Shown in pieces: positions 51,245-61,425 of a DNA stretch of 64,000 bases (within the stretch, counting starts at the first letter, position 1; every line of letters begins with the position of its first letter). Location: assembly GCF_018314255.1 (NCBI RefSeq), contig NZ_CP073066.1, forward strand, positions 248,001 through 312,000. The letters run 5' to 3'. Both the position numbers and the translations under genes were made by a program. This DNA comes from Lentilactobacillus buchneri. GTDB lineage: Bacteria > Bacillota > Bacilli > Lactobacillales > Lactobacillaceae. Below the pieces are notes generated by a model. It saw only the letters and a list, made by a program, of their open reading frames with translations, had not been told where the DNA came from and made no database searches.

Positions 51245-53823
51245 TTGCTATCACCATCCTCAATTTCGGTTCCTTCACCAGTTGATTCATCCCCATCTTC
51301 ATCACTATCAGAACTATCATCTGAATCATCAGCATTATCATTTCCGGTAATTACTGGTTGTTCAGCTTCATCATTCTCGCCTTCATCTTGTTCAGGATAT
51401 TCAACAACTAAGTCTTTAGAATCATCACGGATTTTAAGTGGAGCCGTATATAATGCACTATGAGCAATAGACACAGTGTGTGCATCATCCCTATATTCAG
51501 AAACGTTAAAGCCAACAATTAACCTAGAATTATTAACATCTTCATATATGCCCTCCGGCTCCAAATGACCGCCATTTTCCAACGGCACTGTTAACTTAAT
51601 ATCCTGCATTGGTTCCACCACATAATCAAATACCATTGACTGTGTAATTAAGTTAATACACATAACATGTTTGTCATCAGCATTGTTAGCATCACCCGCC
51701 GTAAAAAAAGCAAATGGATAACTAATCCCATTTGCCTGAAGAGTGTTATAAGCGCCATTATTAGTGGTTCCAGCTGGTAATGGCTTCCATTTAAAATCTT
51801 GCAATTTAAATTCAATGATTGGTTTGAAGTTTCCTGTCTGTAAATCGCTTATCTGACAAACATACACTTTCCCACTCGTCGTGCTTCCCAGCCATAGATT
51901 ATTTTTCAAATCAACTGCAACTCGAAAATATTGTTTTACTTGGCACCACTTAGTTATATTACTAGCACTTGTATTGGCTTGGTATGCCATTGTTACCAAA
52001 TAATATTTCCCATCAATTGGATCTTTTATTTCTGTATAAATCGTATTGGAACTTTCATCATAGCCGAACGATCCACAATGGCCACCACCAGTTACAAACA
52101 TCATGCTCTGTAATGTTCCATCAGCGTTCCATTTAATAAATTCACAATCTGAATGGTTTTTGTCTTTAGAATAGTGATAACTAGACAACACCGAACCATC
52201 ACTCAATAAATATGAAAATTGTAAGGCCCCAATATGCTGATCGCCATTAAAATCTTTGTTGGCGGCATCTTTAGTTTCCCAAAGTTTATTCCAGGAACCA
52301 TCAGCTGAATTGCTGGTATCAATCCACATCTCTGCCTCATCTTTCACATAAGTATCATCAATGGTGACTAATAGTGTCCCGACAAATGGTGGTTCGATAG
52401 TAACCTGATAACCATCTTTTGCATGATCAGCTTCCCACCCAATATCACGGGTGCCGTCCATATTAATTTTTTGCCAATTAAACGCTTGTGGTGACAGATA
52501 AGAGGTTACATTCTCACCTTCAATAAATAGTCTTGCAATCACCCGTTTGGAAGTATCCGTGTTATACCAAGTTGAACCTAACGGCGTAATCAAACTGACT
52601 GTGGCTGCATTGGCATTCTCTCGGGCTTCTTCAAATAGTTTCTTAACGTGATCATTCCAACGCTGTTCCATATTGCGAATAAATGCCGGCGTAATTACTT
52701 TAACTGTACTGAACTCACCTAATACAACTTTATTTTGACTTGGGTCACTTTCTGAGGTAGTTTGCTGAATGACTCTTGCCTCCGTGGTTAAAATCGGGTT
52801 CATAGATAAATCAATCACCTTAATAGTATCGCCCAAGTTAGCTTGAAAATCTTGAGTTACCTCCACGGCATAGTTAATTCGTGGATGATTGTACAATCTT
52901 AATTCACGTAATCCCCAATCAAGTAATGCTTTAGGTTCAGTAATGGTATCACTCGTGATGGTCCCTTCTAGCCAGGTATTGCTATCATTGTTATAAAGAG
53001 AATTTGCTGAAACGTCAGTAATATAATTCTTGCCGTTATTAACCGAGGCAATTGAAGCATTATTTGCGCCCACAATGTAAAGCTTGGTTACTAAATTAGT
53101 ATCAACTGTTTCTCGTTGGACAGATAACATGTTTTGCCCATAGGTAATTGACTTACCTTCATCTTCTCCCAATTGATCAGCTAATTCTAAAATTAGATCA
53201 GTCACAATACCGTTGGAGTCAATATGGCAATAAGCATCAGCTTCCGCATCGTAAGTTGATAGAACCGTCTGCAAGACAGATTGACTAGAAGCCGTACCAT
53301 CAAAGTTAATATCAGCAAACAAGCCCGAAGAACAATTATTTTGTAAATCCCAACCGGTATCAGCCATGATCCACTGCATGGCTTGATCTAATTTACAATC
53401 TTTAATTTCTTTTTGTGGTGGAATGGTCTTATTAAGTTTATAGATTGCTAGGTTAATAGCATCCACCGTTACTAAATGAGCTCCGCTAGTGGCATCAATA
53501 GTTTCATCAACCTGATAGATTCGATAAATACGCCAATGATTATGCACATCATCATACACCGCAACGCTATTACCAACCGTTAAGTATTGAGCTGCAGGAG
53601 CACTTTGTAACATCGTTAGTCCTGTTAATGTATCATTCCAACTTTTGGAGTTAGCATTCGGATCCGTACTATTAAAAGTGCTAACGCCAGTAATGCCATC
53701 ATCCGAGTTACTGTTATCATCGGCAATTTGGCGTTCAACTACTTCACCCCAAAACGGGTTGGCGTCTGAATTAGTCGATAACGTGGCAACTCGCTTTAAA
53801 TTTTTATCCAGGATAATATACAA
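51241..53823 (-). CDS. Tail-associated protein (Tal), N-terminal hub domain plus beta-propeller-like region
   Basis: 860 aa. Residues ~1-390 are the hub domain shared by Tal/gp44-like proteins (SWNDTLTGLTMLQSAP, VYDDVHNHWRIYRIYQVDE, ENANAATV after EEARE). Middle ~420-520 carries beta strands (LITPLGSTWYNTDTSKRVIARLF). Residues ~520-800 have repeated aromatic strand units (HIGALQFSYLLSDGSVLSSY, NLWLGSTTSGKVYVCQI, LEPEGIYEDVNNSRLIVGF) resembling the TagC/P68-RBP beta-propeller fold. The end is Asp/Glu/Ser-rich. Starts with TTG eight bases after GGAGG. No obvious peptidase motif. Confidence 0.82.
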   Translation of the reverse strand: MYIILDKNLKRVATLSTNSDANPFWGEVVERQIADDNSNSDDGITGVSTFNSTDPNANSKSWNDTLTGLTMLQSAPAAQYLTVGNSVAVYDDVHNHWRIYRIYQVDETIDATSGAHLVTVDAINLAIYKLNKTIPPQKEIKDCKLDQAMQWIMADTGWDLQNNCSSGLFADINFDGTASSQSVLQTVLSTYDAEADAYCHIDSNGIVTDLILELADQLGEDEGKSITYGQNMLSVQRETVDTNLVTKLYIVGANNASIASVNNGKNYITDVSANSLYNNDSNTWLEGTITSDTITEPKALLDWGLRELRLYNHPRINYAVEVTQDFQANLGDTIKVIDLSMNPILTTEARVIQQTTSESDPSQNKVVLGEFSTVKVITPAFIRNMEQRWNDHVKKLFEEARENANAATVSLITPLGSTWYNTDTSKRVIARLFIEGENVTSYLSPQAFNWQKINMDGTRDIGWEADHAKDGYQVTIEPPFVGTLLVTIDDTYVKDEAEMWIDTSNSADGSWNKLWETKDAANKDFNGDQHIGALQFSYLLSDGSVLSSYHYSKDKNHSDCEFIKWNADGTLQSMMFVTGGGHCGSFGYDESSNTIYTEIKDPIDGKYYLVTMAYQANTSASNITKWCQVKQYFRVAVDLKNNLWLGSTTSGKVYVCQISDLQTGNFKPIIEFKLQDFKWKPLPAGTTNNGAYNTLQANGISYPFAFFTAGDANNADDKHVMCINLITQSMVFDYVVEPMQDIKLTVPLENGGHLEPEGIYEDVNNSRLIVGFNVSEYRDDAHTVSIAHSALYTAPLKIRDDSKDLVVEYPEQDEGENDEAEQPVITGNDNADDSDDSSDSDEDGDESTGEGTEIEDGDSN

Positions 53824-53871
53824 ATCTCTAACCTCCTTATTTATGTATAAAAAAAGTAGTCGCTTTCGTGA

Positions 53872-54621
53872 CTACTTAATTGCTGGTCGATATTCAATTG
53901 TTACATCAGCATTTTTGGGATCCGGGAAAAAGTGTAGAGTTTGTGGAACTCCACCAGTTAATTTAGGAAAAGTCGATAACCACGAAACGTATTTATCGGC
54001 CGATTTCCCATCAATGGTAACTTTATTGTTAGCCGTATCAATAATAATTTCTTGACCAGCCTTGGCGATAATATGTGGAGTGTCATCTGGATCTGTAGAG
54101 CCATCACTGCGCCACTCCTCATAATTGGTTAAGGCTTCATAATCTGATTTGTATGCTACCAGCGGATTAACCAAGTCCTCTTTAATATCATGTTTGCCAA
54201 AGAAAACGCCTAAATTTGCCAAGGCGAAGCCAAACTTACCGGACTTATCCAATTTTTCCTTATGCATATGAGTTTTATGGGTATTATTAACACTATATGG
54301 TTCACCAGTTTTAGGATCCCACTGGTTAATTTCTGCTACCCAGTTATCGTAAACATTACCAGACTTATCCGATTTCTTCTGTCGTTCAAGAATAAATTCA
54401 CCATAAAAATTCGAGTAAGCATCCCTATTCATATACGAAGTTTCAGTTACATATTCTTTTTCCTTTTTCTTTTTCGTTGTAGCTTTGGGAGCTGATGTTT
54501 TTTTACCCCCTTTACTACTACTCTTCTTGCCACCCTTTTTAGATTTCACAACTCGTTTCTTTTTAGTCTTAGTCTTCTTACGAGTTTTTCGTTTCTTCCG
54601 CGCAAAGAATTGTAGATTCAT
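53872..54621 (-). CDS. C-terminal part of the distal tail protein (Dit), separate gene
   Basis: 249 aa. The first ~55 residues are a very Lys-rich low-complexity stretch after MNLQFFARKK, a start often seen in phage structural proteins. A middle domain follows (NRDAYSNFYGEFILERQKK; NNTHKTHMHKEKLDKSGKFG). The last ~50 residues match the C-terminal beta-domain of Dit (IIIDTANNKVTIDGKSADKY, GGVPQTLHFFPDPKNADVTI). The gene starts six bases after the previous one, which holds the N-terminal Dit domain. Confidence 0.7.
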   Translation of the reverse strand: MNLQFFARKKRKTRKKTKTKKKRVVKSKKGGKKSSSKGGKKTSAPKATTKKKKEKEYVTETSYMNRDAYSNFYGEFILERQKKSDKSGNVYDNWVAEINQWDPKTGEPYSVNNTHKTHMHKEKLDKSGKFGFALANLGVFFGKHDIKEDLVNPLVAYKSDYEALTNYEEWRSDGSTDPDDTPHIIAKAGQEIIIDTANNKVTIDGKSADKYVSWLSTFPKLTGGVPQTLHFFPDPKNADVTIEYRPAIK

Positions 54622-54626
54622 TTATA

Positions 54627-55856
54627 TCACTTCTTCTTTTTAGTCTTCTTCTTAACGGTGACCGTTTTGGTGTATGCTACTTTAACATGTTTTGTAGCCT
54701 CGTTTTGCTTCTGTTGTCCATTACCTTCATCAAATAGCAATGTCAAATAACTATCAGAGTTACTACTATCAAAATTATTACCTAATTGAATAAACGCCCG
54801 TGGGTAACGGCCCATCGAATAATCTTCAATGCCCATCCTGCCACAAACATTACCGTTATTGTCCAATAAATAAGCTTCGATTTTTCCCATCGCCCGCTCA
54901 TTTTTCATTCGTTTAACATGATGTAAGCGTACCGAAACTTTCCAATAGGGAGTAATTTTCGGTAGACCATTATGCATAACCGCTGGTCCGTAAAAATTCT
55001 TGTGTTTCCCACGAGATCCCCATTCGTAATGATCATCTTTATCTTTAGCCACCATAATTGAAGTACCAGTGGCTGCTGAGTTTCCATCTATATCGCCTTT
55101 ATAAATTGGAAAGGCTTGCGTATTTTCACTACATTGAATCCACGTTGCTAATGAGTTACATGGGTCGTCAACCTGTTGAGTTTGGGATTGTCCCATGACT
55201 GTAATGTTGCCATCACTATCCGTAGTCGTATCACCGTCATCAACATTATATCCAACTGCTACATAATCATCATTTGTTTCATAACCCACATAATAAAGAT
55301 CGGTTTTCGGAATAATATGAATAATTGGATCAACTTCAGTATTTCCTTCAGGAATAATTTGCTGATCATTGTCTGTAATTTTTATTTCCTTCTGTGGTAG
55401 AAATCCACGTGGATCTGCCAGCATGAAGACTAACGTAGTTTGAAAGTCCTGGACACCTTCATTAATAAACGTCGGTGTTGGAATGCTCGTAAAGTGTCCA
55501 TAATAAGTTACATCTGGATCGTCATTAAACCTCAGCGGATATTCAGTATCCGCATCACTGCTGGTATTAACTAAAACGTTAGTCAATGTTTTAATGCGCT
55601 CATTATATTCGTCACGAGTAGTACAGAAACAGGTAATTGGAATGTCAAATTCTTTTTCACCGTAGTCTGTTCCCAAGTACACACCACCATAACGTTTAGG
55701 AACATCTTGAAACGACTCAGTAATGCTAGGTGCTAACGGTTTCGATACATGATTCAAAAAGATTCCTAAATCATCTTGTGAATTAAAGCCATCATTTCCG
55801 TTTTCATCAAACGCAAAATCAAACGTGTTCACATCATAATTATCATTGTTAGCCAA
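54627..55856 (-). CDS. Distal tail protein (Dit), N-terminal part with inserted carbohydrate-binding domain
   Basis: 409 aa. Residues ~1-180 are the Dit N-terminal domain (RYGGVYLGTDYGEKEFDIPI; ERIKTLTNVLVN; FQTTLVFMLADPRGFLPQKE). Residues ~210-385 form an extra beta-rich domain (WIQCSENTQAFPIYKGD; PYWKVSVRLHHVKRMKNERA; AFIQLGNNFDSSNSDSY) like the inserted carbohydrate-binding modules of evolved Dit proteins. It ends in VTVKKKTKKKK. TTG start overlapping the tape measure gene by eight bases. Confidence 0.82.
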   Translation of the reverse strand: MANNDNYDVNTFDFAFDENGNDGFNSQDDLGIFLNHVSKPLAPSITESFQDVPKRYGGVYLGTDYGEKEFDIPITCFCTTRDEYNERIKTLTNVLVNTSSDADTEYPLRFNDDPDVTYYGHFTSIPTPTFINEGVQDFQTTLVFMLADPRGFLPQKEIKITDNDQQIIPEGNTEVDPIIHIIPKTDLYYVGYETNDDYVAVGYNVDDGDTTTDSDGNITVMGQSQTQQVDDPCNSLATWIQCSENTQAFPIYKGDIDGNSAATGTSIMVAKDKDDHYEWGSRGKHKNFYGPAVMHNGLPKITPYWKVSVRLHHVKRMKNERAMGKIEAYLLDNNGNVCGRMGIEDYSMGRYPRAFIQLGNNFDSSNSDSYLTLLFDEGNGQQKQNEATKHVKVAYTKTVTVKKKTKKKK

Positions 55857-58800
55857 AGGTTACACCTCTTCCCCAATTATTCTTAGCCGTTGTTCGTTTG
55901 TTATGCTTATTGACTGCCTGAACAACTTGCTTGTCAGTCACTACTGCCGGAATCGGATTGTTTTGGCCATCGACCAATTGACTCATAAGTTTAATCATTG
56001 TATCAAACTTTGCTTCAAGTCTTTTGACAGCCTGACCATCCGAATTGCTTGATTGGTTGGTATGCTGATCTGTTTGCTTAAAATGAGCCATGGTATCGGC
56101 TAACAATTCATAGGCTCGTCCCCGTTTGTTAATATCCCACGGAATGATGGTTTCTGGTTTATTACGTTCGGCCACTTTAATTAACTGTTCTTGATCAACT
56201 AAGCCACCATTCGCATATCCTAAATAATTAGCAACTTTCTTCGCACCATTAACATGCTGCCCCGTATAACCGCCACGTTCCCAATCTTCAGAAAACTGAC
56301 TGGCTAACGAAGCGATCGAACCGTGGCCTTCCAGGATTCGTTTAAATACAGAAGAATCAGAACTGTCATCGCTTAACGCAAACTTTAATTGGGTAGCTGC
56401 ATTGCGCCAGTTTTCACCATGACGATGAGCATATGATTTCAAATGATTCAATCTACCACCCAACCACTGTCCAAGACCGGAGGCTCCACCAGATGAATTT
56501 CTTGCATTAGGATTTAATCCCGACTCAAATTCCCAATTGCCAAGGATTGCAGCAATTCCTGCCTTGGTTGCGCGTGGATCTAGTTTTTTCAACGCTTTTT
56601 CTAAGGTTTTGGCTCTAGCCGCCACATCGCCACTTAATCCAAAACTACTTAAACTACCAAACAGTTTTTGCCATAATGGTTTTAAGTTTTTTGATACCCA
56701 ACCCCAAACTCCAGAATTCTTTAATTGTGACTTTACTAGTGCTTGTAATCCGGAGCTTTGTTTATGAGATTTAGTTGACTTTTTAACTTTGTCAATTAAT
56801 CCAGGTACTCTTCGGATCCCAACAAAATCACCGAATCCCTTGATGGTAGAATATTTAATCCCGTCCTTTGGATTTTCGGCACTGAACATATGTCCAGAAC
56901 CACTGTTATCGACCACAATACCAACGTGTTGGCTTCCTCCACGACCGAAGAACGCTAAATCACCAGTCTTCGCATTCTTCCAAGATACAGGCTTAGAAAA
57001 GTTGTATTCAGGGACAGTAGTCGAGCCACCAGGAACTGTAATTCCCATGTGTTTCAAAGTCTCATAAACTAAGCCAGAACAATCATAATAATTCGGTCCT
57101 AAGCGGACATTAGAGCCTTCAGAATATCGGTGATGGGCACGATTTGCCAATTTCTTAGCTTCATTCAAAAATGCTGAATCAGTCTGACCGCCGCCTTCGG
57201 AAACCATGCCATGTAGCATATTCCAGGCAGTATCCCACCAAACCGAACCCTGTTGCTTGTCGCGTTTGCCAAACATATTGGCAAAGTTCTCTCCAACTGT
57301 TCCCTTTATATCGCCAAAATTAGGTTGAAAAACTTGTTTGAAAGTTGCATCAGAATGATTAGCAATGTGTGATAGTGCCGACAACTTCTGTTTTAAAGAA
57401 CCCCAAATGCCTTTAAAGAGTTTCCCGATACCACCAAATAAACCAGTACCTGACGCAAAGTGCTGCATGCCATTTAAAGCCATTAACATCTTAGACTCTG
57501 TAGCATTTAAAACTCCGGAACCAGCTTCTAGAACCCGGTGAGTATCTTTACCTTCAACTGGTTCTAATTGTCCATCTGCGTGGACAATGATTTCCTTATT
57601 ATGTGTTTCTGGTGAATCGTGGCCATCATTAAGCTTAGCCAAAACTGGTTTGGTTAATAAGCCATTTTTCAACAATCCGGTACCTGTTGCCCACGCTACT
57701 GTTGGTATCGGATCTAAAGTTTGTGAACCACCGTATTGTTTAAAGACTTTGTTCTGAGCTGAAATGGCATTTTTATTCATCCCGTTGACTAATTTGCCAA
57801 TCCAATTACCAACTGACTTCCAAATTCCATGCCAGGAAAGACTGTAATTATATTTAGTTTTGGAATTGTTTTTCTTGATGTTCTCATATTGAGAAACAGC
57901 TTGATCCGTTACTTTATGATTTTGATTATGTGCATAATCGTACACCTTATCAGACTGCTGCTTTGCTTTGGTGATTGAATCATTTTTTTGCTTATCAGCG
58001 TGATGAATAACACCAATTCTTTGTTTACGAGCTTCTTCAATAATCTTTTGGCGTTGAGCTTTGGCAGCTGAACTATTTCCCTTATACTCTTCGTCTGCTG
58101 CTTTAACTGTATTTTTATATTTCTTCCAAGCCGCTTTATAAACACTATGATATTCATCGTTAGCTTTTTTGCTGACAGACTTTTGTTCTTCATCAGCGTT
58201 TGCCACCAATTTAATCATTTTTTCTTTGGAATATTTTTTACTCTTTTCAGTGAGCGTTTTATAATCTTTAGCAATCTTATTAGTAGACAGTTTAATCTGA
58301 CCAGCTAAGGTTGTATGCAGTTTGGCTTCTTTAGCAGTCACTTGAGTAGCAAATTTAAGATGTTGTTTCTCAAGTGCTTCTTTCTTTTCCTTCTGCATTT
58401 TTTTAACTTGAACGGACCCTTTACCGTATTTATTCTCAGCTTTTAGAATCTTTTTATTCCACGATTCGGTTAATCGTTGACGTGATTGTGCATAATATTT
58501 GGCAATTGCTTGCTGATCTTTCTGACTCATCAGAGTTAATCGGTTGGCTTTAGATCCTTCACCCTTAATAATTTGTAGGCGTTTTTCGTACTCTTTTTTA
58601 GTAATGTCCCCGTTTTTATAAAGTAATTGTAAGTTCTTCTTGTCCTGAGCTTCACGGTTTTTATAATAGCTTGTCGCTTCATCAGAAAGTTTCTTGAAAG
58701 AAGACTTAGTAGATAATTTAGGTGTATGGATTTTTTGTGCTGAAAGTCCTTTTTGAATAGCTTTACCAAACTTACGACCAACACCTTCACCAACCAAGCC

Positions 58801-61425
58801 ACCCAATCCAGCGCCAACAGCTGTGCCAATTCCAGGAAGAATAGCTGTCCCGATTGCTGCACCTGCTGCAGTACCACCTAGAGATCCAGTAGCAGCGCCG
58901 ATGTGTGAACCGGCAGTCTTCTTTTTCATGCCAATTAAATCAGTTGCCGAATTTAAGACATCTAAGACACCGACAGAACCAGCCGCAACCTTGCCAAATT
59001 TACTAACGCCTTTAAACTTATCAGCTAATTTAGCTAATCGGCCAACTTTTCCGGAGTCTTCGGCAACTTTACTTGTATCATCTATATCGTGGATGGCCGT
59101 TTTACCATCTTTTTCGGCACCTTCGGCAACCTTACCTTCGCCACCAGAGTTATCAGCAATATCATCAATTGCACTGGTACCATTTCCGGCATCCACATTA
59201 GCTTCTTTAGCCTTAGTGTTACGTTCAATAGCTAGAGTTTGATCATCATATGCTGATGTCAATCGGTTCACCTTTAGCTTTTGACCGCCAAAGACAGAGG
59301 TAATATCACTAAATATTTTAAAATATTTATAAACTTTACCAACTGCCCAAATTGCAGCTAATGCTTCACCAAAATGTTTGACGCCTTCATAATGCTTAAC
59401 AGCAAAAATACCAATATTGGCAATTCCTCCTGCCACATGTGCAGTTAAAGTAGCCGTTTTACCAATATCTTTCTGAAATCCTTTTTCACCAAAAAGCTTG
59501 GTCATTTGATTAGCTGCTTTTGTCATATACGGCAACAACTTAGACCCAAACATAATTGATAATTGATCCCAGGCTTGCTTAAATCGTTTCTGAGACATTT
59601 GGGCAGTTTGAGCATTTTTGTTAGCTAATCTTTGAACGTAAGTCCCAGCTTTGCTTGCTTTAGAAACATTGTTGGTTAAATCAGCCAATTGGCCATTATA
59701 TTTAGCTAAGATTTGAGCTGCTTGCATGCCGGTTGGACCAAAAACATTTTTAAAGATGCGTGCTGTATCAGCTCCACCAAGTTTTTTAGTATGTTCTTCG
59801 ATAATTTTAAAAATTGCAGGCAATGTTTTGAAATTACCATTGGCAGTCTGGAATATTTTAGTTGATTTAATCCCAATGTCATTCAAAGCACCCATAGCTG
59901 AATTAGTTGGTGCTGCTAAACTAGTAATAATTTTTCGTAGACCCGTTCCGGCTTTATCAGCTTCCAAACCGTGGTTACTTAATTCACCTAAAGCAGCAGA
60001 AGTTTGCTCGATACTAAACCCCGCATTATTAGCTGAATCACCTACATACTCCATACCTTTGCCTAGACTGTGAAAGTCAGTGGCGGTCATATCAGCAGAA
60101 TAAGCCAATGCATTAACTACACGCCTGGTGTTGTGCATCATTTTTGCCGTATTATTGGTTTTCATGCCAAATGCTTCAATCGCCTGGCTTGATACTTTAA
60201 CCACATCTTTAAAGTCGTCACCTGAAGCCACACTGGCCTGTAGCTCAGTTTTCATAACCGCTAACGACTCAGCTCCTGTATGACCACGCTTGATTAAATC
60301 CTGGTATTGATCAGCAATTTCTTTTTGACTAACCCCATATTTGAGAGCGTACTTAGTCCCATCTTTTTGCATTTCGGTGACGGTCTTAATGGCAGTTTTA
60401 GTCTTATCACCACCCGTAACTAACAAGTTCCGGTTTACTTTATAAACATTTTGAAGTTCAGTCGCTTTTTTAGCACCAGAAAATGCAGCTGCTCCCAATG
60501 TCCCCATCGCTACGCTAGCACCTAGTAAACTACCTTTAATTGATCCAAATGAATTCTTAATCTTATTCTTAGCAACGTTGGCTTTGTCACCCATCCGAGC
60601 CATGGCATCACTCATGTGACCGACTTGTAAATCGTACTTGACCACATCAGAACGCACATTGGCCAGTGAAGTGGCTGTTTTGTTGACTCGTACTTGTTGG
60701 GTGTTAAAAGCTTCGTTAGCAATGTCCAAGCTACCTTTTAATTGATTAAGTTTTTCCTTTTCTTGAACATATTCATCCGCATTCTTGTGGGTATCATTGG
60801 CGAGGCGGTTAACAACATTTTGTTGTTTTTCATAGGCCAACTGGGCTTGTTTATAAGCCTGTGAGTTTTTACTGAGTTCACTATTTTGTAATCTGTACTG
60901 ATCAGATAAGCTATTCAATCCTTCCTTAAGGCCTTTAAGCTTTACTTGACCAGCCTGGTTAATCTTTCCTTGAGCCTTTAGCGCATCCACATAAGAATTA
61001 GTTACCTGATTAAGGTTATGATAGTTGCGCTGTAATCCAGATAGTCCTGAATTAAGGTATTCAAATTGCTTTTCCGCCTTAGACTGTTGATCATTTAATC
61101 CAGCAATCTTCTCTTGTGCTTTAGCAATCTGATTAGCATATTTGGCATATTTTTCTGAACCTTGATTGGTCGTTTGATCGAGGCCTGACTGTCGACGCTT
61201 CAACTCATCAATTTTTAAGTTATAACCTTTAATTTCTTCTGATATTCCTTGATACCTAGTTTTTAAAGCATCTAGTTTATCTCCAGAAGACTTTAAAGCC
61301 ACCTCCTGAGAACGCCATGCATTGGTATTAGCTTTAATGTAATTGGTTAAAGTCTTTAATGACCGTGCTGGTTGTACTGCATCCAAGCGAATTGAAGTAC
61401 TCATTACATCATTAATAGTAGCCAT
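55849..61425 (-). CDS. Tape measure protein with NlpC/P60 and lysozyme-like domains
   Basis: 1858 aa. It sets tail length. Coiled coils occupy ~30-260; the TMP core follows at ~320-650 (MEYVGDSANNAGFSIEQTSAALGE). Hydrophobic glycine-rich segments near 880-910 (GTAAGAAIGTAILPGIGTAV) may be a membrane element. A second long Lys-rich coiled region spans ~930-1180. An NlpC/P60 peptidase has Cys in YYDCSGLVYETL and His in SQHVGIVVD (~1440-1540). A phage tail lysozyme domain (GIAAILGNWEFESGLNPNAR; GASGLGQWLGGR) lies at ~1610-1740. Both would open the wall during DNA entry. Its ATG overlaps the frameshift-product stop by one base. Confidence 0.93.
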   Translation of the reverse strand: MATINDVMSTSIRLDAVQPARSLKTLTNYIKANTNAWRSQEVALKSSGDKLDALKTRYQGISEEIKGYNLKIDELKRRQSGLDQTTNQGSEKYAKYANQIAKAQEKIAGLNDQQSKAEKQFEYLNSGLSGLQRNYHNLNQVTNSYVDALKAQGKINQAGQVKLKGLKEGLNSLSDQYRLQNSELSKNSQAYKQAQLAYEKQQNVVNRLANDTHKNADEYVQEKEKLNQLKGSLDIANEAFNTQQVRVNKTATSLANVRSDVVKYDLQVGHMSDAMARMGDKANVAKNKIKNSFGSIKGSLLGASVAMGTLGAAAFSGAKKATELQNVYKVNRNLLVTGGDKTKTAIKTVTEMQKDGTKYALKYGVSQKEIADQYQDLIKRGHTGAESLAVMKTELQASVASGDDFKDVVKVSSQAIEAFGMKTNNTAKMMHNTRRVVNALAYSADMTATDFHSLGKGMEYVGDSANNAGFSIEQTSAALGELSNHGLEADKAGTGLRKIITSLAAPTNSAMGALNDIGIKSTKIFQTANGNFKTLPAIFKIIEEHTKKLGGADTARIFKNVFGPTGMQAAQILAKYNGQLADLTNNVSKASKAGTYVQRLANKNAQTAQMSQKRFKQAWDQLSIMFGSKLLPYMTKAANQMTKLFGEKGFQKDIGKTATLTAHVAGGIANIGIFAVKHYEGVKHFGEALAAIWAVGKVYKYFKIFSDITSVFGGQKLKVNRLTSAYDDQTLAIERNTKAKEANVDAGNGTSAIDDIADNSGGEGKVAEGAEKDGKTAIHDIDDTSKVAEDSGKVGRLAKLADKFKGVSKFGKVAAGSVGVLDVLNSATDLIGMKKKTAGSHIGAATGSLGGTAAGAAIGTAILPGIGTAVGAGLGGLVGEGVGRKFGKAIQKGLSAQKIHTPKLSTKSSFKKLSDEATSYYKNREAQDKKNLQLLYKNGDITKKEYEKRLQIIKGEGSKANRLTLMSQKDQQAIAKYYAQSRQRLTESWNKKILKAENKYGKGSVQVKKMQKEKKEALEKQHLKFATQVTAKEAKLHTTLAGQIKLSTNKIAKDYKTLTEKSKKYSKEKMIKLVANADEEQKSVSKKANDEYHSVYKAAWKKYKNTVKAADEEYKGNSSAAKAQRQKIIEEARKQRIGVIHHADKQKNDSITKAKQQSDKVYDYAHNQNHKVTDQAVSQYENIKKNNSKTKYNYSLSWHGIWKSVGNWIGKLVNGMNKNAISAQNKVFKQYGGSQTLDPIPTVAWATGTGLLKNGLLTKPVLAKLNDGHDSPETHNKEIIVHADGQLEPVEGKDTHRVLEAGSGVLNATESKMLMALNGMQHFASGTGLFGGIGKLFKGIWGSLKQKLSALSHIANHSDATFKQVFQPNFGDIKGTVGENFANMFGKRDKQQGSVWWDTAWNMLHGMVSEGGGQTDSAFLNEAKKLANRAHHRYSEGSNVRLGPNYYDCSGLVYETLKHMGITVPGGSTTVPEYNFSKPVSWKNAKTGDLAFFGRGGSQHVGIVVDNSGSGHMFSAENPKDGIKYSTIKGFGDFVGIRRVPGLIDKVKKSTKSHKQSSGLQALVKSQLKNSGVWGWVSKNLKPLWQKLFGSLSSFGLSGDVAARAKTLEKALKKLDPRATKAGIAAILGNWEFESGLNPNARNSSGGASGLGQWLGGRLNHLKSYAHRHGENWRNAATQLKFALSDDSSDSSVFKRILEGHGSIASLASQFSEDWERGGYTGQHVNGAKKVANYLGYANGGLVDQEQLIKVAERNKPETIIPWDINKRGRAYELLADTMAHFKQTDQHTNQSSNSDGQAVKRLEAKFDTMIKLMSQLVDGQNNPIPAVVTDKQVVQAVNKHNKRTTAKNNWGRGVTFG

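Noticed and set aside
53872..55856. Intein between the two Dit parts
   Set aside because: Only six bases separate the genes and neither has intein splice motifs; the Lys-rich ends are simple low-complexity sequence.
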